Below are positions 49,401 through 61,400 of a stretch of 64,000 bases of DNA, piece by piece (position 1 is the first letter of the stretch; the number at the start of each line of letters is the position of its first letter). Where the stretch lies: assembly GCA_036937835.1 (NCBI GenBank), contig CM072873.1, positions 14,062,001-14,126,000 of the forward strand, written 5' to 3'. This DNA is from Pampus argenteus. Its lineage: Eukaryota > Chordata > Actinopteri > Scombriformes > Stromateidae. The notes beneath the pieces were generated by a model. That model made no database searches, was not told where the DNA came from, and saw only the letters and a list, made by a program, of their open reading frames with translations. Position numbers and translations under genes: made by a program.

Positions 49401-52400
49401 CAGATGGGTGAGTTCACCACATGTGACTGGGTGGCAAGTATTTGAAAAACACTTCAATCTATTTTTATGTGAGTCACTACAACTCAGACCCTACAAAGGT
49501 CTGAGTTGGGTCTGACAACTTACATGAGGACAGAAGGGTCGCCGCTTTGCCGGCTCAGGTGGTAAGACACTGCCACCAAGAGGCCGCAGAACACAGAAAA
49601 TAACACGGGGATGTGATGAGGCTCCCAGGTCTCCTGAGACACAGAATGACAACATTTTTAAATATTTCATTTTTAAATACATGAATGTGGATTTATTGTC
49701 CCACCAAGAATTCAGGAGATTATTTTGCTGGTGGTACTGGTAAGATATGTACAAATACAAAAATGTACAAATAAGAAAATCAAGCCTTCTTAACTATTAC
49801 ACAACTTGATGATGCAAGATCCAGAACATCTGCAAGACCTGATCAGACTGTTAAAAACAGTTTTTTAAAAGTGTGTGATCGCTGTATTTAGTAATGCTTT
49901 GGACTGTATGTGCTTTTTAATATTTGATTTGGGAAACAGTGGTAACTAAACATAAATCTAATAGTTTGGAGAGCTGGGGTTTTGTTCACATCATTGAAGA
50001 GAGCTTAAATTAAAGCAGATATGATTGGTTAAGATATAGCCTGGGTTTGATGGTAAGGAGCTACGTGATATGTTTGTAATAAACTGTTGGTAACACTCAA
50101 AATAACAGCAACTACAAGAAAGAAAAAACAAATATATATATGGTTTGCTCTCACCTTTAGAGCTCCGTAGCAGAAACCATAAAGCAGAGCAACGGTAACG
50201 ACGCTGCGCAGGACACTGTACAGCGCTGACAGAAGGCTTGTTGAGGCTGCAGAGAGCACAGAGAGGATGTCAGCAACGAGACCACTCAACACGTCAGGCA
50301 CTAGGCCAGGAAGAATGCAAATAGGCACTTTGTCCCCAGCCATATAATATATAAATATAAAGTGTGCATAAGTTGTTATTGTCTGATTCAGTAGAAGACA
50401 AAGTGACCCCTGCAGAGATGCTGCTGTGCATCTACATGTCACTCACCATTGCCCCCGAACACATGGATGTCCAGCTGCTCAAAGAGATACATGACGAATG
50501 TGTTGACTTGTGGCAGTAACCCCACGAAGAAGATGATGGGAAAGCACAGAGTGAAGACTGCAGGGAGGCACACACAGGGTGACAGTATTGTCAGTGTGAA
50601 AAAAATAGATGATGGAAAATTATTTTCCATGTTAAAATTCCATATTATTCTACACATCAGGCTCTAGATCATACAGATGACAATAACATGATGTTTATTG
50701 TTTTGCATCTTCAACAGTGAGCAACACACAGGTTCATATTAGTGCACAGTGGCATGTCTCCAGGGCAACTGCAGAAATTATTGTTGATTGGTGTTAGATA
50801 AGAGGCAGTTTTAATATTCTCTAAACAAATAAATGCCGCTTTTAGTAGAGAGATTGTGGCTCTTGTAAAAATTATACATTATTCTGACATGCTACCAGAG
50901 TTCAATTTGTCTCATGTATTGCAAGTCTCAGGGGCAAAAGCGTAGAAATTGATTATCTCATGTATCTTGTGTGTGTTTTTAGTGATTTTTAATAATTATT
51001 AAAGCTATTCCCTGCTGTTGAAATTCTTCTTGCTACTTCACTGACACATAAAGTTGCATTTGTGTGCTTTTGCATTAAGTGGTCTTTCTGTGTTCAGTTA
51101 TTTTAGAATTCCTTCCTTCGTACGGTCCCCCAGTCATTTTTGTTATGTTATTTCTTTGGTATGTTCCTTTGTTTTTCTGTGTGTTACACAAATATAGATT
51201 GTCATTATGATTACTGTACATAAATGATATTTGGCCTTACCTATGACAAGGTCCCTGGCAGAGGCTAGTACCAGGGAGCTGGTAAGTGCGACTCCGTACA
51301 GGGTTACGCGGGATGAAGTGGTCCTCAGACTGCCATAGTGCAGCAGCCAAATGAGGCCACAGCACAAGCAGAAGTAGACAGGCCGGCTGTATGCTATGAT
51401 ACGATTATGGCCCTAAAGGGACAAGGGTAGGATGTTATAAATGGTTCATTAAAGAAGCTGGGTTTTCTTATTGTGGTTCAGTATAACTCAATGTTGAGAA
51501 CATGCAACCATGACCAACCAAAAAAATGGAAAATATCAAACTGCAACCATGTTTTTAAATGTCCATTTACGTCCAAGCCCTAAAAATGTGTGCTCTCTTG
51601 TTATACTGTAGATTAAACACATTACATTAACTGCACAATTCAATAAAACTATCATTCCAATAAGGCATTGCTGCTAAATAAAGGACTAATTCATTAGTAT
51701 CAGTTTCATAGGAGCTCAGGGGACAGTGACACAGGTATAAACAGAAATAGTATCAAGTGTAAGGTTTCACAAGAGAGAGAGAGAATGCATGTCTGCAGCA
51801 GGCGGGTTTTAACCTGAGAGGCTACGTGCTGCCCTGCTTTTTCACCGAAGGGAACACTGACAGTTTGCACACCACCAATCTGATTAAAAAGACCAGATTT
51901 TTCTCAAAATGTGACAACAATTTAAAGAAAAGGGAAGGAGTCTTTGAGGTGTGATGGGGTGAAGGAGGCAGAAAACACAAGGGGGATGAGGAGGAAAGAG
52001 AGGGAGAGAAAGGGAGATACAGACAAATAGCAAGAGAGCGAGCTGTGGTCTAAACTCTGGCCAGCTATTTAAAGCTTGTGCCTGCAGCTGAGTGGAAGCA
52101 GCATTAATAAAAGACACCGTTTCAGAGCAGGCTACTGACGCAAGGGAGGGAGGAGCACACATACTCACAGGGGAAAAGCAAACTATAAAAACTATGGGTC
52201 ATGTCATAGATTAAAGGAAATTGTTTTTATTTCTCTACCCTCACTGTGGGTTAAAGGGTATTTTGTTGTCTGTTACTGCTGTTTTTTTAACATTCTGTAC
52301 TACTTACTATTGTTTATTTACTGTGTAGGTTATCCAGGCACTTAATAATAACTTAAGATATAGGCAGCGTTACTCCACAAACACCCAAATTGTGGATACT

Positions 52401-55400
52401 TTAAAGTTTCATTTTTTCGTTTAGTTTTGTCTTCTTCCGCTTATCCGTGGTCGGGTCGCGGGGGCAGCAGGTTCAGCGGGTTCTCCTAACACTGTATCAG
52501 ATCTGTATGAAGCTACTGCTAATGCAACTCCCAAATATTCTGTTCTCAGTAACCAACTCCTTTTACTGTGCCCTGCTGTTGTGTGGAAAACTCCTTTCTC
52601 CATGTAGCATAAAAATCTGACTGCACTTTTATATGGCATGATAGAAAAAGGCCAGTTACTGAGTGACTTTGTTTGGGTGCACTGTAAAAAGACACACCAG
52701 TTGCTTTTCTGCTATTCTAACAAAGTAGTTGCTCAAGGAGAGCTGGACTGAAAACCTTTAGGATTCAATGAATAATAAGTATAAATTACTTACATGTCTA
52801 GGGGAAGAGGAATCTGGTTGAACACTCTGTCAATATAAAAAGACACAGGTGAATTCACTAATAATGCTGATGCCTTGGAATATCTCTAACAAAGACTCTC
52901 TACCTCTTCTTTACTGACAGTTCAGAGGAAATAAAGTGCACAATAATTAGCATTGAAAATATCTTTAAGGCATACCAAAGTTTGAAATACTCCTATCGTG
53001 TGGTAAAAAAAAAAATCAATTGCTTCTTTGTAACAACAGTTCTCTTTTTTTTTTTAAGGTTGTGTCTGACAATGTTGCGTTCTTAAGTCAAGTACTCACC
53101 TTTAGTAAGGAATACTGGCAACTCGCAATGACAAGGCAGAACTGAAAGACCCAGATGTCAGTGAAGAAGCCGTTGACCAACAGCACTGAACCCAGGAAGG
53201 CCACCAGGACAGCCAGCACTACCGCCAGCACATTCTCTAAAACCTCACGGTTCCTGTAACACAATGGAGAAAAGTCAAACACAAAATAACATAAATTTAG
53301 GCTACACTAGAATAGACTAAATTTCCTTTACGTTTAATATCTTGCCACTTGAATGAGAAAGTGTGTTTAAATCTTTTGACGGGTACAGTATTATATAGTT
53401 AAAATAGCAGCATACCTTAAAAAAGACTTAGATAGGGCCTAGTATTGAACCTTGTAGTATTTCATAATTTAGTAAAAGGCTAATCCCTACATAGCATGAC
53501 CCTGGATGCTATAAATATTCCTGAAATATAAGTTTAAAAAACACACATATTTTACAAAACTCACACGGAGAAGTTTGGAACAATATCAGGAATGGTTAAT
53601 GATTATTACAACAGTAGCTAACCTGTTGATTATTTCCAAAAAAATTAAATGAAGTGTTGAAATCTGCAAACTTGCAAATTACTATTGTTGTTTTCACTGG
53701 CTATAATATTTCCCACTTGGAGTCACAAATTGTGTAATCTGTCAAATATCACACATGGCAGTAAATTAAAGCTTCCCTGCCGTACCTGTCAAACAGTGCC
53801 AACAGGGTGAGCCGGTCAAAGTGCAGGCCAACCCAAAGGTAAGGCAGAAGCCACAAGCGGTAGTACTGCCTGACTTTGCTGGCAGCAGTGGTGGCTGCAG
53901 GGTCCTCTTGGCCTGGCGGTGCATCCTGAAGCTCTGGGCTCAGATCTCCATCCTGCTGCTCCAGCAGCTCTGGGTCCATCGTCAGCAGACGGTTCAGACG
54001 GATCTGAGGGAGGCAGAGCTGTCTCACAGTCAAAGGTAGGTCAAGCCACATTACAAGTCACATTAAACTTATTCATGCAGCATTCTGTACAAACTTTTTA
54101 CTTACTTCCTTAAAAATAGATAAAAAGATAAACACAGTAAAAAACAACTGCACCATTTCCACCCCACCCACTCCCAGCCATCTGGATTCTCATTGCAGAA
54201 CTGGATGAAAAGCCTGCACCAAATAATCGAAGACATCATTCTTGCTCATGTAGAACAACCATATCATTACATAGGTGCAAGGCTGTAAATGGCTTTGGAA
54301 TCCAATAAAGAATGTTCAAATTTGGTTAAAGGGCAGAATATGATTTGTTTTTGGTGTGAGGTAACCTGAAAGGGCAACTAGGAACAATTACAGCGCCAAA
54401 AATAACATAAATATGCGAACAGAAAACAAAAGAATTCTACATGTGAATTTGTGCTTCTGTCACAGTATGTCAGCTCTTCAGTCTCTGCAAGTCTAGCTCA
54501 CTGTCTCTTACACACTATACACACAATAGCAGCATCTCACTGGTTGGGTACTCACCAGGTCATGAGGGTAGAAGCGAACTGAGGTAGAACTGGAGAGGTG
54601 GGAGTCAGTGTCCCTGTAGGGCATCAGACAAAATGAGAACACTGATGAAGGAAAAGCATCTGATGCACTTACTAAATTAAATCATGATTAATTTCCTGAT
54701 GACCTAAAACTAAATAGCCAAGAGGTTATTAGCTTTGCTTTTGTACAGTACGGTTTTACAAATTATGTTTTTTTTTAAGCTGCAGATCTGTAAAAGGGGA
54801 CACTATTTCAACAAAAAATAAACAAATCAGTGATGAAATTATCTATTCCTGGTCAAGAACAACACATAATTTAAACATCTTTTTTCATTTCTGCAGACAC
54901 CGCTATCTTGTGTCATTAGAAACACAATAAAATTATGACAGCAGCCAGATGAGATTATTTACAATTATATTTTGACACTAACCATACGTTATTGGAGGCT
55001 CGTCTGGTTGCTGGTTCAAAATTGACCAGGGACATGTCACACCCACCAGCCTCATACAGGGAGGGAGTGAGTTTTCCTGAAAAACACAACAGTGAGTCAT
55101 CAGAAATCATTAGTGAAGTGAGACTGTCTGTGGGAATAATTTCATTGAGCTACATGTTTACATGAAGAGAATCAGATGGCTTTGGTAATATTACAGTGTC
55201 CATCTGAGATAATGTGATTATTGAGTGAATGTGCCTCCTCCCAAAGAGGCTATAAGCAAGTTAGTCATTTCCTGCTCGTTCTGAAATGCAGTCAGGTTGT
55301 TCCAATTATTCTTCTGCTGCTTCAGTGGAGCATTATTGCAAACTATTCCTGAGATGAGGCATGAAACCTGGATATAATGACTAAAGCTCAATAATTACAG

Positions 55401-58400
55401 ACCGTTACTCATAAACCATCTGGTAGAAAGACTCATTTTAAGTATGTCTACAAATCTTACAAAAAGTACATCACAGATTATGACAGTGAGTGACATATAG
55501 CATATAGACATATAGCTTCTGTTATAATATTTGTTTTTCAAAATACTGTATTTATGGGTACTTCAAAAGTATCTACTGTCCAGTATTAAGAAACACAGCA
55601 ACAAAAACAGATTAAGTATGCATAGAGTTGCTGCCTCACAACCTTTATGGTACATTTTCCTCCAGTATGTCAGTTAAAAAAGTAAATTTCCTTTTTTTTC
55701 CAGGGACGCTTGTGCAACACATAATTTCATCAATTCCTTCAAGCCTTGTAGTGCTCATCAAGATAAAATGCTACTTATTTCAATGCCTTTCTTTCTGAAC
55801 TACAAAGGAAAATATTTTCTTAAGATGTTTCATGCAACTGGGCCCAGATGCTTAAGAAACTCACATCTCTAATACAGAGTTTTCATAATAACGGTGACAT
55901 GAGGTGAGCGAGCAAACTCAATACACTGACCAAGTGTCGGCAATTACGAGCACAGAAACACACGCTCAGACCACCAGCTTTATTGTAACAGCAATCTCCT
56001 CCAGGTCACATTACGAGTAGGAGTAGTAATCTGTTAATCACTGGTTCAAATGAAGGGCGAAAACTTATATTTTAAAGCTTATATTTTTTCCCCCCAACAA
56101 TCACTATGTTCATCAATGTCCTAAGGATCAGTGAATGTTTGTATTTATATATAGGTATTATCAGCAACCACTGTTTGGTGTCACTGCAGTGCTGGAGGTG
56201 GGAAGGCTATGACCAAAAGGAAGCACATCCAAGTGAGGTCAAGTATTGGCTACAGACATAATATCGCAGACAGAGATAAATGGAGCATAGATAATTGAGC
56301 TTGGCTTTGACTGATAGTGACAGTCCACCGACCGTGGATAATAGAGCTCTGCTATGTCTGACTGCAGCAGTCATATCTGAACACTTCTATTCAAGCAATT
56401 CCAAACCATCCAAGAGCCATTATAGCAACATTCTTACTAAAGCATATGAAACCAGAATAATAAACCAAAAAAACAACGCAAAATTCCAATCTGTCACATA
56501 GATCTACTTCCCCACAAACTACCAATCCAACACTGTTCCCTGGAAAAGATAATTTTAACAGGTCAGCTCTCTTCAAAGCGCTCCCTACCGAAGTCATCCT
56601 GCAAGCTGGTAGTGCCAACCGTTGAGGCCTTGTCCTGAGAACCCTCCAGGTGTGTGCTTCCATTCCTGGCCAGCAGGGAGACACTTGCACTCAGCACGGT
56701 TACCTGGGACGGGGTTCTAGATGGCTGACTTTTCACCTGGGAAGTAGAAGGCTGGGAGGCCTGGCTGAGAGCCTCCTGAAGACTGTTGGAGGAGAAGGGG
56801 AGGAAGTGAGAAGTGGTGGAGGCCAGGGGGGTACTGCTGGCGTACTACATCAGCACAGGTGAGAAGGGATGAGACAGGTAATTTCCCAATTGAGGGATTT
56901 TAGGTAATGTAATGCATATTCTAGTTGCCACAGTGGAGGTCCCCTACTGCTTTTACACATGATCCCTATCATGTCATTTGTATCCAGTAATCATCATGTT
57001 GCTTTACACATTTAGTGTCCACATTAACAGGGATGGAGCTACAGACATATTATTATCAGAGTCGGAAAGACTAAACGCATCTCATTTAAAATTATTTGCA
57101 TAATTCAGGTAGACCTCCATAATAGCACCAGATGTATAAATGTAAAATGTATAAGATATGTGGCATTAATATAAAACTTTTCCCAAGACGATGTATAAAA
57201 TCCATAAAGCAAAGTCCTTGTGAATAAGCTCTCCATCTTTTTAAATTAAAACCTGTTCACAGGAAACTCTAACCAGGGTTTACGTACCTTCAGGTTACAG
57301 CATGCTAAATCATTCTCAGTGAGGCTAATGAAACCACACTGGTTGATGAGTGAAGTAAGATAAGACAATGTGCATTAACATACTCATATGCAGCATTGCT
57401 CTTTCTTAACATTAATCATATAAATATTCATTTTTAAGTTATCATATAACAAAAACCTATTAGACATAGCATAAAATATCTGATGCACCACTGAGAAAGT
57501 CAAAAAGTATATGGAGTGAAGGGACGGGAGAGTGTGGAGGGATCAGTGGTAGAGGGAACAATTTTGCATTTTGCAAGTTTATTGACCTCTGGCAGACTGC
57601 TCACTTGTTTTTCTTGCTTAACATTTTTCAAGGCTCAGCATTTGGAAGTGTGACCTTGCAAGATGGGTGCAGGAAGATGTAGAGCCTTGGCTCAAGCTGA
57701 ATAGCTGGCATTTGGCATTTGTACAACAAAACTGGGGAAGTTATATTATATTGATGTCACAGGAGCATGATGTCTATTCACAGCATAAAGCCAGTAGAAA
57801 ATAAACATTCATCTTAACACATTTTTCTTAGTATTGTAAGTAATAGCTTATTAGACATAGTAATACAGTTTGGGTTTTTTTAGATATACCTGACGGATTT
57901 TATGCTTTGCTAAATTTACAGATGGGACACACACGCTGTTACGTTGAGAGAACAGCACGGTCTGTCTAATCACGCTACAATCTTAGGACTGACAGTTCAT
58001 TTGTATTCTACAGAGCAGGAGTCAATCATGTCAGGTCACTGTTATCTTGGACAGTAGGGATTAAAATACTAGACTTTAGCTTTCAAGATTAGATCCCACA
58101 TAAAGTAAGAAAAGGGGCTGATAAGGGTGTGAGATGTGGCCAATGAAACAAATTAGACTGTTGCAAAAGGAATGTGATTGGGAAACAAAAACGCTAGAAT
58201 TACAAGAAAACTAGACATCTACACACACCTACACATATACATACATAAATATATACATACATATATGTACTTATTAATTTTAAACAATTAAAAATGAAAA
58301 ACAGTATAGTCCTGACAGACAGCCAACTTCAATCTTTGAATTTTAAAATTATCAATGTCATCTTTTCTCCTTAATAAACAGCAATGCAATGTGATACACC

Positions 58401-61400
58401 AGGATGTCTGTATTATTGAACAAATCGTGCACAATTCTGAGACGAGACAGTATGTCAGCCAGGTAGATTAGTCAGACCCTGTGGCTTTGTGTCTTTGAGT
58501 TTGTAAGGACTCCATTCTTTGATCTGTAATCAAATTGAGGAATTTAAGAGATCAGATGTCATGATAACAGCATAAAAAGTGTGAAGTCTTGAGAAAGGGA
58601 GGACGAAAGACATCACATGCAGAGTGGAGACACCCATCCAGTGATATGTGGTGTCTTGCATTGTCCCAGCATGCATAGCAGAAGACACCAATTGCTGTTG
58701 ATGAGGGGCAGGAAGAGGGGGGGGCCACCTGGTAACATGCTCACACCAGGCAACAAAACGACAGAAACGACTTCCTGCTCCATGCACGCCGTACCTGAGA
58801 GGAGATCCAACGAGAGAGGTGGGTGGTGTGGGGTTACTCCCTGCGTTGTGTCGCCGCCGCACCGCCTGCCGACGAAACGTGCTACGTTCACGCCGAAATA
58901 TGACCGTCTCCTCGCTCCCCGGGGCTGTCGTGGTGAAAGACATGGTTGGCCGATCAGAGTGGGCGTGTTTTCTTTGTTTGAGAGCTTTATGTAGACACGT
59001 GTAGGAGGTGATATTTCAGCTACATTTTGAAAACAAAGCAACAGCTTTTACAAAAACCAAATCGGCTGCTCTTCAGAACTTTAGACTGCTATTGAAGAGT
59101 TTCTCTCCAAAATGAGATTAACCAATGAAAATACGACAACCACTAGATCAACAGACCAACACTAAAGTGAGGTGTACTGATGGCCTGGTGGTTGAGACGT
59201 GCGCCATGACATCCTCAATTCCACTCCAGCTCCTTTTTGCTCAACACGTCTCGCCCCTCCCCCCTCGCTTCCTGTCTGTATCTCTACAGTATGTAGTCAT
59301 GCATGCATGTCAAGAATCCAACATGTCATGAACTTTATATCTAGAATATTTTGGCACAATAGACCATCAAGTATGTGTTAAATGGACTGTGTGTTGGCAT
59401 TTTTCCAACATGAGACACACCTCCCTACTACCTCGTGGAGCGTCAAAACTGCAAGTGTGCATAAATGTTTGTTATGGTGAAATACAGTTTGCTTGCTTTT
59501 TATTCTACTCCTGCGATAAAACCATAGAAATGTTTAACTCCGCCATGCTAAAATGTGACACGACAGGAGCACAAATCAAGACGCAGCAACAAAATGACTC
59601 AGCAAACTCTTAACTCTAAAGTTAGCCAAGTGTAGTTAAATTTAGCTAACATTAGACACTGCAAGTACTTCAACATATGATGGTAAAACATCCAAGTATA
59701 TTAAATTATGCACAGCTGAAATGTATGAGAAAGATTGTGCTACTTATTTACTGAAAATATACATAGTCTGCAATAAATTAATGTCACCAAATGGTCTGAA
59801 GAGTCCAAAAAATTCCCAATAACCAACACTGACAACTTGAAGTTCAAGGACAATGTTTAACAACCAACACTCGGCTCAATATGTTTTATTGCCAATGAAT
59901 TCACCCGGGGGAAATTCACTGCATCCTAGCAGGTTAATCAAACTCAAGACAGCAGGGATCAAATGATAATTAACCACTAATTATGAAACAGCTGACATGC
60001 CCAAGCATATCCTGGCTCTAATATCGTATATATATCCCTGGAGGTGTACACTCCAAGAGACAATCAACGCCAACGTTATGACAAAACATCTGCAACACAC
60101 AGAAGTCAAAGAACAAGAGCCCAGCGAAAATACAAGATACTTTCCTGACAATCTCAAGAATATGAAGGAGGGAATGCCCATTAGACTCACTGTGTATGAC
60201 ACTAATAAGAGAGCTGTTTGTCTAACCTCAGCACAAAGTACACACTGTGCCATCATGGCTAATGGTGATATACACAAGGAACACTATGCTTAGGTCAGGA
60301 TTGTCACTCCATGGAAACTCACCATGGTTACGCTAAAGAAGCAAGGCAGACAACACATCTTATAGACACACACACACACACACCTTGTCTGGGCTACACC
60401 CAACTGTATTGTCATTGTTGTCAATCCTACCACAATGCTTCTGCTAATATTTACTACCATTATTTCAACTCAATTCCACACAACTAATGCATCATTCAGT
60501 GTTACCTTATCTGCAAAACAAGCAGAAAATAATGAAACTAGACTAATAATTGTTGCCTATATTCTGTCTCAGTATGATACAGTTCTGATCATAATTCACC
60601 ATATTGTGTATGTCCACCTCTACATCTGGATAGTTCATCACAGGGTTAAACTAAAAATTCTCGTAATGCGTTTTAAAGTCACTCCACTGACAACATAAAA
60701 TGTGAACTATTCATTAAACACTAGTAGTGAGTCAGAATGCAATGTGTTCAATATGTTAGAGCGCTGTGTGTGGTACATACCCCGCAGGGAAGCAGCAGTG
60801 GCATCCTGAGGCTCAGTGAAGGCTGCCTGGTTGGGCAGACTGTTTCTGGAGCGGGTCACTGACTCCAGCTGAGAGGCCCGACCCAGCAGGGATGCCGCAT
60901 CCAAGACTTCCCCTTCTTTGGCTTCCAAGTCTGACTTGGAGGTGGTAAGGGGTCGAGGCCCAGCTGGAGCTCCTAGGCGGCTGGGGTCATTAAGGCATGC
61001 AGCCGTGCCACTGTCCAAACTCAACACTCTGGCATGCGTTTTGGCACTGCCTGTGCTGGGGGTACGGCGAGAGGTACGCCGCTTCCCTCCGGTACGCACT
61101 CCTCCTTCAGATCCTGATGCAGCTTTTACTGTGGAGGAGGAGGCTGCATTGGCTGCAGTGTGCTTGGCTTTGAGGGCCCGGTAGCGGCCCTCTGGTGAGT
61201 GGCAGGAGCGGGAGGTGGTGCTAGAGGAGCTGTCTGTGCTTAGGTGGTGGGTGGAGTGGAGACTAGAGGCACAGCTGAGTTCACTCTGATCGCTGGAGTC
61301 CTCCTCTCCACCCCCAGTGAACACAGCACTACAAGGCTTGGCTATACCACGCAATGACATGTAATCCCGGTGACGGCTGGCATCAAAGCTACTTGCCCTT

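Larger units (their letters stand above)
58925..60780 (-). other. pcnx1 intron 3
   Basis: A 1.86 kb intron between the large exon 3 and exon 4, in phase with both. It contains a tRNA-derived SINE-like element (59165-59310) and a pure (CA)n tract near 60366-60382. Nothing else is recognised. Confidence 0.6.

Noticed and set aside
56783..56844. Extension of pcnx1 exon 5 up to an acceptor at 56845
   Set aside because: That acceptor (gatgtag) has a weak pyrimidine tract and breaks phase with exon 4. The acceptor at 56783 (tcctccaacag) has a strong tract, restores phase and matches the human junction SPLSLQ.
58617..59041. Overlapping frames around pcnx1 exon 4 as separate genes
   Set aside because: Only 58795-58924 is conserved (ETVIFRRERSTFRRQAVRRR). 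The others are other-frame shadows in a locally GC-rich stretch.
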